DNA of 64,000 nt, taken from NCBI GenBank assembly GCA_036926295.1, contig JAVFKF010000015.1, forward strand, positions 44,216,001 through 44,280,000, given 5' to 3'. Position 1 is the first letter of the stretch; the number at the start of each line of letters is the position of its first letter. The DNA is from Pachydiplax longipennis (lineage: Eukaryota; Arthropoda; Insecta; Odonata; Libellulidae). This document shows positions 36,915 through 48,779 of this stretch, one piece after another. The position numbers and the translations under genes were made by a program. A model generated the notes under the pieces. It was not told the origin of the DNA. It saw only the letters and a program-made list of their open reading frames with translations, and did not search any database.

Positions 36915-38345
36915 TCACTAACAGCCGAGTTCCATTTTTTTCTTTCGGCTTATCGTATGACTTAAATCTAAAATATGCATGTTAAATCAGAACTTGGTCA
37001 AAAATAATTATTGAATTCTCTAGCCAAATCTAATAGCATTATTATGGCCCTTTCCATACAGATAAATAGTGAGAAATATGACAGGAAAATTTAAACTTTC
37101 ATTCGATCGATCGATTTTCTGTCTCTATTATTTGTTTGGAAATGCGACTTGATAGATCAGCACCATTTGAATCACTATGACCTTCTGAATTATTGTGATA
37201 AGAGGTTTAAATTTAATTTTCATCTCTCCAATTAACAAGATCTCTTACCCATCGAATCTTCACATAGATGACTATATTATAATATAATATTAATTTCTTA
37301 TATAAGATTATTTTATGCTATTTCAGTTTTATTAAAGGATTTTATAAGAATTATCTTAAGGATAACCATAGCATTAGGCTCATGCGCTTTTCTGAGGAGA
37401 GGAAAGTCAATTTCAGATTAACATTCCCGAGATGATCTTTAAATTAATCTTTGTCGTTACATTTCCTCATTTTAGTGAATTTCTATGAAATACGATTATC
37501 AGCGGGATATTATTTTCCTCACTCTTTGATCACTGAAAATCATTCCAACATTCATTTATCGATTGAAACTTGTACGAGGAACTCGAATAAGGAAGAACGG
37601 TTCATTCGCTGCAAGGTAAATGAAGCGGGGATAGCCTCGTAGTCTAAACAACCTGTGATAATAACATCATCAAAAAGAAGGTTGAAAATTTCCTTGTTTC
37701 ACATTTCGGCTGTATTATGTTACCTAATTGGTCATCTTAACTTCAGAGAATTGGTAATCCGCTAATCGAACTTTATGAAAGAGGGTGTAATTGAATAAAT
37801 AAAAACAGAAGAATGAAACCTGGAGAGTACCAATTTTCTCTATGATGAGTTCAAAGATACTACTTGAAAATTATCATTTTAAAAGTCTACTTGTTGGTAA
37901 AGCGTAATATAGCTTATTTATAAGCGATATGACTGTAAATATCGCAAGGGAAATTTACAAAAAAGAAATTTTCTTATGTTTAGAACGAGTTTAAATATAC
38001 AGCATTTTCTTACCCGAATAAATTCATAGATAATTGAAGTTTAACTTGTACTAACCAACCATAAAATGAAATTCTCAAGTTACGACACTAAAAAAAGCTA
38101 AATAAGTTCAGTTTTCAATCTTATACTGTGTTTATTCATTTTATGTGTGTAAGGTTACTGCTATAGAGACACGTATTCGAAGTATTACGTGATAAAGGGC
38201 CCGTAATCTCGATCGCTGTTTGATAACAAAAACTGAATCACTTCCTTTCCAAAAATGCCTCTCATCCTGCCTCAGGGTGTTTGAATAGCACTTGTATCCC
38301 TAAAATATTGAAGCCACCGATTCTAGATTATCCGGATCTCTTCCC
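36915..38345. other. AT-rich unique sequence, nothing recognised
   Basis: One short open frame (37451-37642 plus) is unsupported. A dense TATA-rich patch at 37270-37305 is low-complexity sequence. Confidence 0.5.
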
Positions 38346-38353
38346 TTAAAAAT

Positions 38354-38860
38354 TTAACGGGAGATGGAATTCTGAGAATGTGAGAATTGAATTCCCATCG
38401 CTTTGTCAATTCTACGGGTGGATAAAATTCCTCTGTCTGTTTTCATAGCTTTGTATCGATAAAACGTTGGGTTTCGTATTTTTTTCGATCTAATATAGCG
38501 GAGAGCGGTATTTTGGCATTCGACCCGTAAGGTATAAAGTATGTGCACGGAATGAAATGTCACCGTAACGTAGTGAGTTATAAATATAGGGAATGCATAC
38601 CGTAAAATTAAAGTTATTTTCATTTCCTGAACATTAGTATGCAAACACTCTGACGCATGACATAGAATTCTCAATTTTCTGGGCACTTTATGTGATAAAT
38701 TCAATGTATTTTGAGGGAAAAGTAGATCAAATTGATTTATAATTTTTGATTCTTCGAGGCGGAACAACAAAAAATTCAGCATATACTGTATATTATATAT
38801 AGATTTTAGATAATATAAGGCGTCATAAGACCTGATATTTTTATACCTTTTAAGATACAT
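38354..38860 (-). other. Longest open frame in the window (168 codons), coding status doubtful
   Basis: It is open from an ATG at 38860 down to a stop at 38352-38354 or nearby, in ordinary AT-rich sequence where stops should be frequent. The translation is rich in I, L, Y, K and R with no signal peptide, repeat or domain that I recognise. No neighbouring frame, splice pattern or promoter supports it. My rough estimate from an assumed 36% G+C is that a frame this long arises by chance in about one in twenty windows of this size. It is therefore mildly unusual but not convincing as a gene. Confidence 0.15.
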
Positions 38861-38869
38861 TCACATTAA

Positions 38870-40795
38870 AATGTATTCAATTCGTCGGTCACTATTATCC
38901 TCCAATCCTCTTGCATTGAACGAAGTTTCTCACTTTAACATTAGGAGCTTAAATAAGGAAATAAAAGTATTTTAAGACCTCAAATAAGAAATAATATGCA
39001 TTTTAAGAGATATGAGAAAGATTCCGATTATTTGGGAAATATAATAAACATGTTTCGATAAGTATTATTCACACTAAGGCTCAATTTATAAATCAACACC
39101 TCCGGTTTATTGATTTATTTTGAGTGAGTTATTAGAATAGATTAGTCTAGCCTGTTTCGATGAAGAATATCAGCCCTTTAGTAGGTTAATAAAACATTAT
39201 CTACAACTCAGAGAGCCGTGGGAAGCTAAAACCTTATCGACCAGGATAGTGAATGGAAATTTCCCTATAGATAATATTTTAAATGCTTATGAAAGATAAT
39301 ATATTTATCGAGCTCATTTTAAAGCATGTATAAGTTGTAGTAAGAATTACACTCGGCTTTAACCCGTAAGATATTAAAAATATCATTAACAAATGGGCCC
39401 TTTTGAATTCGAGTAGTATCCGATTAGATACCATCGATAACGAAAGAAGCTTTGGAAGCTTTCCAGATTCCTATTTAAAATTTTCACAGGAAAAATATTT
39501 ACCTTGGGTTGGGATGCATTTTTTCTAAAACCCATAATGACGAACGCGACTTTCAGTTCATACTAATATGGGCATACCTGCCATGAATTTTTCTTCATGC
39601 CTGGACAAAATAACTTATCGAGACAAATAACATTTTCGACTTGTTAACACGTTAAAGCTAATCACTGCCATACTTTCTGGTTATTTACTGATAAGGACTA
39701 AGGATAACGTTTTTCACTTGCTTACCATTGCAGTACAAACATTTTGTATTTAAGGGAAAATACGATATTACCCCAAATCGTAAGACTTCAAAAAGATTTC
39801 TTATATACTTCTGAACCATCAACACATTTTTCTCTAAATCGATCCCTAAATCATGCGCATTTTTAAAAAAGTGCATTTGATTATTAGTATGATAAATAAA
39901 ATGACTCCCTTTTCCAAACGTCCTCTTCTTATTTAATCAACCTACCTCTGAATGAATCATTGCTGGAAACATAAATTACCTATTATCATATACCATTCAC
40001 AGTTACAGATAACTGAAAGTTGCTTTTATCGTCCACAAACGCTCTGAATGTTAAAAGTAACACTAATGGCCTTCATCGCTATTGAACTCATGCAAAAAAG
40101 GAACTCACTTGATTACTATTAATATATATTTAATCAGATTAAATTGCTGGCGAAGAAATATCCCGAAAGCTACAAGAGATGTTGATAAAGGTAAGAATAT
40201 TATCGAATTACGGTAACCAGGGAAATTAAAAAATTGTTATTAAACTAATTCTAAGATATCTCAAATCATTATAAGCTTGATCATACCAAACATATGCATA
40301 TATGTGCGATACGTATTGTACATCAATAATATCAACTTTCTGTTAGTAAAAAATCAATTCATATCTGATCATTTATATAATTTATATTCATATGCCTTTA
40401 TTTACTGCGATAATGTCTGAAAGAGAGCGATCAGTCGTACGAAATTCATAAAATTTCTTGAGAAGGTGTTCATCAAAGTATTGTATAGACGATAAGAGAA
40501 TGTTCATTCTGAAAATAAGATACTGCAACTGTATTTAAAGCATCTCCGTTTCTCTTTACATTGAAAAAATTTTCGTCTTTCCTTCTCAAAACACTTAACT
40601 TACGCGAGATGCTATGTATTATTTGCACACTAAAATCGGAGAATTCAGTCACATTTAATTTTCGTCAGTTTGTTATGTCTACAACTGCTGATTCTTTTTC
40701 GATCAAAATAAATTGACACCTTTTAACTATTCTTTGAAATTATAATGAATATATTCGAAAGAAACATCATCAAAGAATTGAATAATTCTTAGCGA
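38870..40795. other. AT-rich unique sequence, nothing recognised
   Basis: Only a 63-codon minus-strand frame (39685-39876) appears. No repeat, hairpin or tRNA-like signal was noticed. Confidence 0.5.
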
Positions 40796-40799
40796 GTTA

Positions 40800-40980
40800 A
40801 TGATACGCAAACCGTCCCTGTCCGCGGAAAGGGCGCCGTGGAATTATGCGACCCGCAGTACAGTCACGTAGTGCGAGTGGCTGCGTAGATATCGTAAGGC
40901 GCTAGCCCACTTGTGCTGCCATCTGTTAACTGTTTGGCGATCGATTTCTCGCCTCAGATCCCCGCCGCTCATTTAATTTT
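40800..40980. other. Short GC- and CpG-rich island
   Basis: About 180 bases with many CpG dinucleotides stand out sharply from AT-rich flanks. There is no open frame, repeat end or tRNA-like box. It is a candidate conserved non-coding element or an unmethylated promoter-like patch. Confidence 0.35.
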
Positions 40981-40984
40981 TTGA

Positions 40985-41625
40985 ATGGAACCGATGGAAG
41001 TTGCGAAATTTGAATATCCTTTATGATTTGTTACACATGATGAGTTCACATCTTTGGAATGCTTCTACAAGTCGATGTATAGTACGCACAATATTATTAA
41101 AGTCATTCCTCTGAAACAAACTAAGAAATTGTGTGGAGAATCAGGCTAACGATTTATGGAGTTGAATGGCAGAAAACAGCTAAATCAGGAAAAACTCATA
41201 AGTTAGGAGCTGTATATCAGTGAGATTGACTAAGAAAATTTTAACTATCAATAATATTTGATGATTCCTGAATTTCAACAGCTATCAGCGATAATTAGTT
41301 TTGAATTATAATTGGAATTGGCTAACACTTAAAGTCCAGATATTATAATTAATATTATGGAATGCTGTTTTAAACGCCTAGATATATTTCTGCAAGTTCG
41401 AAGTTATACAAAATCGTTGAATCCTTATAAATTCCTTTCCCCTTTCATTGATCGTAACTTACATTTCCCTTTTCACCTTTCTTATTTGGTCTATACAAGA
41501 AATTAAATATTTTTTTACTTTACCAACTTATTTAAAAACAAAAAAAAATCCGGGAAAAAATTCAGAAATTTAGGTCACAACACTATAAAATTTGAGAAAT
41601 ATCTTTGACAAGATATGATTTGAAT
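40985..41625. other. AT-rich unique sequence, nothing recognised
   Basis: There is no open frame of note. An A-run at about 41538-41548 is the only simple repeat. Confidence 0.5.
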
Positions 41626-41629
41626 TATA

Positions 41630-41700
41630 CAGTCAAACACGCTTAAAGCGAATTTTAGGGGACCGGCATTAACAGGATTTGTTTCATCCGAATGCCATCA
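41630..41700 (+). mobile_element. Possible pogo/Tigger-type transposon end
   Basis: A TA dinucleotide precedes 'cagtcaaacacgctt', followed by 'aaagcgaatt' and 'ggggaccgg'. This resembles the CAGT-start, GGGGACC-containing terminal sequences of Tigger/pogo elements, which also duplicate TA. The opposite end was not found within several hundred bases, so it would be a fragment. The call is based on motif memory. Confidence 0.4.
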
Positions 41701-41704
41701 TCTT

Positions 41705-43110
41705 AAGTCTTTTTGTTGCTTATAGATTGTATTAAGACGAAAATACTTAGCAATTTACCCTCGTTCCGAAGAAAATTTTAAAAATATTTTTCTTATATTG
41801 TACACACATACGTGATTGCATTTATTAATCCCAGCACGTAATTCATAAAACACCACAGTTATCATTTCCTGAGTTATCAATCTCAATAAATAAAAAGTGA
41901 AAACATCCTCAACGTCTTATGATCAAAGAGCACCTTGATTATCCGTTTAGCAATATATAAATATTTACATACAATCTCTGATGACTAATTCTGTCCCGAC
42001 AGTGTATCACTATTAGCCTTTCAAGCTCGTGGTATATGATATTCCAAACCCACATGTGAGGTTTACAGGTTCCCTTTGTTTCTAGAAATTTAAGAAAAGG
42101 AACCCTAACAATATATGAAGACGCAAAGGTCCCCGCATAAATAAAGAAGTATGTCCTACCATACCAGTTTAGAATCAAAACTTAAGAAAGGCATACAATA
42201 TCACGAAGTGGCGGTTAGAAGACAGATAGACAAAAAATTCCTTATAAAGGAGGTTATAATTGACCAAAGGACTACAGGATAGTTTACTTTGGTGAGGATT
42301 TCATGTTATCCGTTCTACTTATTTGCAGGATAATTATGCATTTGCGATCAAAAGAAAGTCCAAAGTACCGAGAACTTACCTCGTTATATCTAATATTTTA
42401 TCACATGCGTTATCGTAATAAACGATTTTTACGGTAGCAGATATTGATCTAGGATGAAGTATTCAAATTTGCAAAATTTCTTAAGCAAAATTCATCGCCA
42501 GATAAATCTGCAGTTCAAGAAATCTTTGATAAATAATTTTCTGGCTTTCTTACTGGAAACTGGAAGTTATTACTGCATTTATATTTTAATTAAGGATCCA
42601 AAAATTCTGCTAATTAAAAGAAAACTTGAGTATTTAGTCCCAATTTCCGGTATTTAGAATTGTCTTTCATGATAGAACTGCCTATATTAAACATTTTGCC
42701 ACACAGTAAATATTAAGTGAATTGGAATTAATTGTAACAACACAACGTCTAACGCAATTGATCATTAGGCTAATCCATTTTGCAGCTCTGATAAAATCCA
42801 ACAGATGGTGGAATACTTTTCTGGAGAGCAAACACTAGATAGCTCGCGCTCTCTGAGCGGACAGTTGAAGAACTACAAGCACGCACAAGATCGGCAGAGG
42901 CACCTGACGGAAGCAACGCAGGAATGCGTGGGAATTATAATTCAACTAGCTAGCCAACCGTGAGGATACAGTTCAATGTTTGAAACGTTAAGTCGTTTCA
43001 TGAAACTTATGAAGCATTGTACCGTGTGCCCTGGGCTGAGTTGTCTTATTTTAATCACTAAACATTAATAACAGTACCACATCTTTACTACGGTGAGGAA
43101 TAATTTATAA
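41705..43110. other. Mostly AT-rich unique sequence with one GC-richer patch
   Basis: Short frames at 41939-42178 (minus) and 42454-42657 (plus) are unsupported. The part 42780-42970 is GC-richer, without open frame or repeat structure. Confidence 0.45.
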
Positions 43111-43120
43111 TATAGAATTA

Positions 43121-43257
43121 GTAGTAGTAGTAGTATGGTGAAAAGTGCTTCGACAACTGAAGTCATTTTGCACGTGGGCTCCCACCGGGAATTGAACCCG
43201 GGACCATTTTCATTGAAGTCGAACGCGCCGTCCACACGGCTATCCGGGAGCCCCTAG
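43121..43257 (-). mobile_element. tRNA-derived SINE, family A, copy 7: youngest, with target duplication
   Basis: Minus-strand order is as follows. An acceptor-like strand (43246-43253) is exactly complementary over 8 bp to 43176-43183. An A-box-like 'tagccgtgtgg' lies at 43232-43242 and a B box 'ggttcaattcc' at 43188-43198. The body 'gcaaaatgacttcagttgtc' follows, and the element ends in five ACT triplets. The 9-bp sequence 'atagaatta' occurs directly outside both ends (43112-43120 and 43258-43266), a target-site duplication consistent with LINE-driven insertion. The head resembles a Lys-type tRNA. The intact boxes suggest a recent Pol III transcript source. Confidence 0.9.
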
Positions 43258-43269
43258 ATAGAATTAATT

Positions 43270-45050
43270 TAGTTCCTTTACCAATAGATTGTCATAATTA
43301 TTATGGAAATAATACTGTTAAGTATTCGACAGGAGATTCATTTCCTAAACATGTTGAACTTACCGGGATAAACTCATCATTGTCTAAATATATTACATTT
43401 ACAATTTTAAAATGTGAGGTTTAAAATGTACCGACTATTAGAGTACACTAATATTAAATTTAATATATTTTGTATTAGAAGTCATGAGCACTATTTGCTT
43501 AGCCTGCATCTATATCCCACAAGCCACCTTTCAGTGTGTCTTAAGGAGTCATAACACCGAAAGTTCGTGCTACTTCTTTAGATTTTTGCTGTCACGCATC
43601 ACTCGCGGAAATAATGAATCCTTAGAACGGCCTATCTTAGCATCCATTACTTTTATATTATGTTCAATGTCGGATCAGCGGAAATAACAAGGGGTCGCAT
43701 AATACAATTACTCTACTAGGGTACTTTCGTTGAATTTATCAAGCAATTGCAATCTCGCTTCTGATCTTCGTTCTTTCAAGGATTTCCAACTTGAGTCTGA
43801 GAATATTTTCGTAATTCTTGCCTTATTATCATAGGATAAAAAAACGTACTTGCAGAATGTATACTAGTATTTCCTTGAAGATATATGGCAGTATTTTGTG
43901 GGGTTTTTGGTAGGGATGGAGAACCTTTTGTCGAAGAATGCAATGTTTGATGAAATTAGTAACTAAAAAAACAGTAAAGTGACAAGATATAGCATGAGGT
44001 TCTGAAAATATCCATTTTATTTCCCCAATCATAAGCTAAAAAGGTTACTATTGACGAAAACATCATATTAATTATTAGACTCGATTAATAATTATTATAT
44101 GCATAAAGGTTCAACTTTAATGATAGAATAAAAATTATTATTTATTAATAAATGAAAATTTAATTAATATCTATATTTAAGATAAAATATACATAAAAAC
44201 ATTAACGCTGTCAGAGCTACAATGCCAAAATAACTTTTAATGTGCTATTTTTGCCCCGCCATCCTCGCTGTATGCCACTCATTTATAAAAATTGAGTAAA
44301 AATAAATAAGGCATTACCTGTAGATTTTTGTAAATGTATTTCTTGAGGTCTCGTTTCAGAAGAAAATTATTTTAACAAAACTTAATTAATAATCATCTGC
44401 AACAGTATGCTCTCACAACGGTACGACCCAATAATCTGAATTGGGGAAAGCGTAACAGGGAAACTTTTATATAAGAATAACACTTATCTTTTACGTTGAA
44501 TTCAAAACTGAGGCATACAGAGGTTAAATTTTGAAGATCAAATGATGATTCCCGGACATTAATTCATGGCTTCTAAAAATAAATTGTATTGAATGAAATT
44601 ACTGAAACCGATGATAATTTATATTGATAATTAAGAGTGATATTTCACTCTCAAATTTGAACATAGACTCCACGAAGTCTAAAAAATCCCACGTAAAACG
44701 GTCCATTCCATATGAATGAAGAACAAGTGAACACATATATGCAAAGGAATCCTAGCCTATCATTATTTATTTGAAAATTGCCTTCGGAATATGCATTCAG
44801 AGTAGAGCGAATGATCATTCCGATGATATTTCAATCGGGTTGTTTCAAAGGGCAGAGCGGGCTTTGGGTACGATAATTTTCCTAAAAAGATCAATGCTAT
44901 TATAATGGTTTAGTTTTTTTAATCGAGGACACTCGTTATGCTACATTGGACAGTAACGACTGCGCTGATAAATCGGCAATAATCTGTCACAGCAGAATGA
45001 CAAATACGTAGGGAGTAAAACCTAATCGACTGAAACGGGGACAAATTTCA
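43270..45050. other. AT-rich unique sequence, nothing recognised
   Basis: Short frames at 43484-43687 (plus) and 43829-44032 (minus) are unsupported. The part 44060-44200 is extremely AT-rich and low in complexity. Confidence 0.5.
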
Positions 45051-45059
45051 AGAGTTCCA

Positions 45060-45430
45060 TTTAAAGTGCGAGCGAATGGGAAGTCAACCGAGAGATAATG
45101 GTAGTCGATATAAATGATGACCAATGGATGAACGACGAGGAAGTAAGATGAAAACGAGAGGTAATCTTTTAAATCGGTCTAAGAACGTTGAACAAAGTAT
45201 GAAAACGGTGGAGTCTTCCAAAAAGAAAAGATCTTTTGGAATGTGTGAAGGAATGTGGGTATATATGATAGAAAAGACCTGCGGAATAATTGTATGAGGG
45301 TCGTAGAAATAAATGGAAAGTATAGAGTATCTCACGATGGAATCTCGGAAATATACAGAATCAAATCAGGAGCAAACGGGTGTGGGAAACGGAATAGTTA
45401 TAAAAGGGAACAAGTTTGCGGCATAAAATA
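45060..45430. other. Purine-rich island
   Basis: The plus strand is A/G-rich, with open frames on the minus strand (45084-45335) and the plus strand (45255-45443) that composition can explain. No protein family is recognised. Confidence 0.4.
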
Positions 45431-45782
45431 TTTCACTAGCTAAATAGAGTATTATAATAGCCGAATATTCGTAAAAAAGTGGTACCATTTTGGAAATTTT
45501 ATTAAGCCCTGTTCCAAGTGCCCTGAACAATAAATGAAGTCCTACTGTCAAAGGAAATTAAGGATATGTAAAATGCAGCAATCGAAGCAATAATGTCGAA
45601 CTTAAGATTCTCATGGACAAGGGAATCTGAAATTTCTAGCTAACACAAGGATAACCTGAGGCTTGAATTATATTTCACTTTATACCAGAATTATACTCAA
45701 TATATATGAGGTGTTCTTAAAATTTATGAGAATAATATTTTGTGTAAAAACTTAATGGGCAGGTTTTCGCTGCGGTTTGACT

Positions 45783-45974
45783 GCATGGTATCTTAATTCG
45801 CTGTAGGCAGCGTAGTCATTTAGCTAAAAATCGGGATTTTTCGCTAGTGTTGCTGCCAGCTTCTTCAAGTCACTCCACATCACATCATCTGGAGAAGCTG
45901 TCACCAACGCTAACAAAACTTTGCGACTTTTAGGTCATTTATTACGCTGCGTACACCGGAAGAAGATACCAAGC
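45783..45974. mobile_element. Fold-back element with arms of about 84 bp
   Basis: Left arm 45783-45866 and right arm 45891-45974 are imperfect reverse complements around a short loop of about 24 bases. Both outer ends begin with a 'gc(a/t)tggtatctt' motif. Shared inner blocks include 'cagcgta', 'gtcattta' against 'aaatgac', and 'cagcttct'. The ends differ from the TA-flanked MITE family, and no clear target duplication was found. It is a non-autonomous DNA transposon or a locus able to give a long hairpin RNA if transcribed. Confidence 0.8.
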
Positions 45975-45979
45975 TATAT

Positions 45980-47300
45980 TCAATATACACAATAGATGTC
46001 TGTATCAAAACTTGAAAACTAATGGATGTCAATGAACGGAGGAATTTATTCTCACCTTATATTAAAGTATGTACGACCTTAGACGTTAAATGCATTAAAT
46101 ATGTGGATTTACTTTTTCCAGATAAATTGATTATCAAAGAATGAATTTAGGCAAAAGAACGTATGTCTTAAAGTATAAATAGTCAGTTTTATTATTTGCG
46201 CGTCAATTATTTCATTTTTATTTGATTGCGCCATAAAAACAACTATGATGCGCTAGAAATTATAATATAAATAAGTATTAAACTTAAAATTAGGTAAGTA
46301 ATAAACTATGTCAGTAAACAACAATGAATGCTCTCCATAGATTTAATCGGTAGGCTATTATTTATATAAAAATACTTGTAAATATAAATTTATATGTAGA
46401 TCGTATACGAAATTGATTTTTAATTTTTCTCTGTATTGAATGCATAAAAATGTAATGCGTCACTTTTGGCGGATGAGCCATAGTTTGGTCATCCATATCT
46501 TAAGACACTTTTGCAGGTAGAAAATCAGCTGGAAATAGATAATGGCTAGTTTATTAAACAAAAATATCATCATATTTTGAAATAATATGAGGTAACCTTG
46601 CGGTAATCCATAACAGAAAAAAATGATATGGAAGTGAATTTTTAACAAGGAAGCTAAATCCTGTTTTAAAATATTAAATAAAATTCAGTACAAGAAATAT
46701 GCGCAACAAGTTTTGAAGGGCTTCTAAGGCCTCTCATATTTATTAAGAGCGAAAAAACAAAGGAGTTAATTCCAGGATAATGAAATATAATTACAGCCCT
46801 TTTAATGTCAGACGTGGTTGTTTTAAACGATAGGAGTAATAAATAAACCTCTTCATTTATGATATGAACTAACAAGGAGAGATTTTCACTTGGAATCACG
46901 ATTTTGAGACGAAACCTGTTCAGCGTAAGAAAGAAATTAATACCAAAATAACCGTTTTCGTCCTAAGTGTTTCTCTCCACTGATTTGTGAGTCATTATTA
47001 TTTAAATATACCTTAAAATTAGATTATATACCTGCTGCTGAGTTTCTTCCAAGCTAACCAATGGCAACGATGGCATCGCGGGAACTCGCCGTTCACTTTG
47101 GCTACTAGGTTTACGCTGCAATCCCGGCCTATCAACGGATTATTTTTCTCTTCGGTTAAGATATTTTTAATGACTATATTTAACCGTTTGTAGCGTATTC
47201 ATGTATATGTATCTGTCTGTTTAATTTGAAATTAACTGACCATAGTAGCCTACTTAACCAGCTTCTTTGTCGGATTATAACCTTATTCTTTCGAAAATTC
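45980..47300. other. AT-rich unique sequence, nothing recognised
   Basis: Short minus-strand frames (46460-46648, 46666-46899) are unsupported. A GC-richer patch at 47040-47140 has no clear feature. Confidence 0.5.
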
Positions 47301-47306
47301 TCTTGT

Positions 47307-47425
47307 ATCGAAATGGCCGAGTGGTTAGCGTGTCTGGTCCAAATTCCAAAAGTTTCCGAATGTTTCCAAAAGTATCCAAAGATTATCCTCAGTGGTTCGA
47401 ATCCTGCTTAAGGAAATTTTTTTTC
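47307..47425 (+). mobile_element. tRNA Ser/Leu-like unit, type B, with decamer array between the boxes
   Basis: The A box 'tggccgagtgg' (47314-47324) and B box 'ggttcgaatcc' (47394-47404) are both canonical. A run of eight T at 47417-47424 sits where a Pol III terminator would follow a tRNA gene. The boxes are about 69 bases apart because four 10-bp repeats close to 'ttccaaaagt' (47344-47383) lie between them. The T stem and acceptor do not pair well, so it is not a working tRNA gene. It is a tRNA pseudogene or SINE head. The frame here reads MAEWLACL, like the type B SINE at 29218. Confidence 0.7.
47344..47383. repeat. Four 10-bp tandem units inside a tRNA-like element
   Basis: Units 1 and 3 are identical ('ttccaaaagt'). 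Units 2 and 4 differ at a few positions. The array lies where the anticodon arm and variable region would be in a tRNA. Confidence 0.85.
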
Positions 47426-47429
47426 TGAA

Positions 47430-48340
47430 AAAATTAAGTTTTACAGGTCCTGGGACGCCGATGATCAAGATGGCTGCCACCGCTCTTATGATTAGTCAGT
47501 TTATTTTATCGGAGCCCAACTCCACTGATGAATCAGTTAATCATGTTTCTCTTGTTGTACTTGTTTTCTAGTATGTTTAATTAGAGAAATAATAAGAGTG
47601 TTTGTTTTGATGTTATATACACAGCTTACTATTTGCGCTAGTACGATAACATCATCGCCACAGCGGCCGGCAAATTCGGTCACGGTCATCAAACAGTCTA
47701 AATCCCGGGGATTCCTAATATTTAGATAGTCAAATTAATACGTAATCAAAAATTAAACTGATACGGAATTTTAAAAATCAAAAACATGTTCTTTTTCAAT
47801 GATATGTTGATGTAAATCTATAGGGATTAAAAAAGTAATTGGTGTGTGAAAAATAACGAAGTAAAAAATTGTGGTTTTTTACCTAATAATTATGAGCTCA
47901 AACTGAAAAGGTATCAAAATAAAATCCAAAAATCACCTAAATACGAGTATTTGTTTGTAAACAGTATTTAAAATCACAAAAAATATATAGGATGAAAAAT
48001 GACGTAGAAACATATAAAAGCATGAAAATAGATAATTACTGTTTGATCAATCGGACATAGAAAGAATTCTCATTGTACCCAAGGAAATTCTGAAAGGATA
48101 TTTTTCCATTTGAAAGTTAAATTATTTACACACCAGGCGTTGGGGTGGTAACCGTATGTTTGAGTATTTCAAGGATTTGTAGTAGGATTGGACTTCTAAG
48201 TCTAAAATTCTCCACAATTGAGTCAAAATTATCTCAGCTGTCTATTCAAAACACTTTTACCGGGATTAGCACAACATTTTTAATGAATTCAACTCAGAAA
48301 TGGTAAATGCGTAGAACAAGAGGAGTCTTTAATGCAACAA
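47430..48340. other. Unique sequence, nothing recognised
   Basis: The first 100 bases may be the body of the tRNA-like element but cannot be matched to a second copy here. The rest is AT-rich without features. Confidence 0.4.
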
Positions 48341-48349
48341 AAAAGAACA

Positions 48350-48770
48350 TGAATTAATTTGAAAGAGAGGGACGCGACTATAACAGAGAAAAAAAAGCAT
48401 CCTTTGCGAATGGATTCGGAGCCAAATCCTGCGTTTATGGAAAGGGATTCCAGTGAATATGAGGATCAAACAAAGCAAATGAATATCTAATGAAAAGCAG
48501 CTTCTCCTGCTTAAAGCATTTGCAGACGGAGATAAGAGGGAGTTGATGAAAGGTCTTGGATGATTGGAGAAGCGAAATAGAGGATTCTCGTAAGGGTAGA
48601 ACGCCTTAAATTGAAGGAGGAAATGAAAAAGAGACTTTGAAGGGGTGAATTCAAATGAATGGCATCTTAGAATGAGGCGACTGAACAAAATATTTGTAAC
48701 TCTGAAGAAGAAAAGTCTGCAAATGGAAATCAAAGGGAACTATGAATCAGAAACAGATGCGTATGCCTAG
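48350..48770. other. Purine-rich island with a 134-codon minus-strand open frame
   Basis: The plus strand is A/G-rich throughout, which keeps the minus-strand frame 48329-48733 open. The translation is dominated by F, L, S, R and H with no recognised domain. Composition is a sufficient explanation. Confidence 0.4.
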
Positions 48771-48779
48771 GTTTGAGAG

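Noticed and set aside
43118..43135. AGT triplet run as an independent microsatellite
   Set aside because: It is the tail of the family A SINE at 43121-43257, since the target duplication lies outside it.
47307..47416. A functional tRNA-Ser or tRNA-Leu gene, possibly with an intron
   Set aside because: The A and B boxes are good, but the acceptor and T stems do not pair and the insert is a decamer repeat rather than an intron beside an anticodon.
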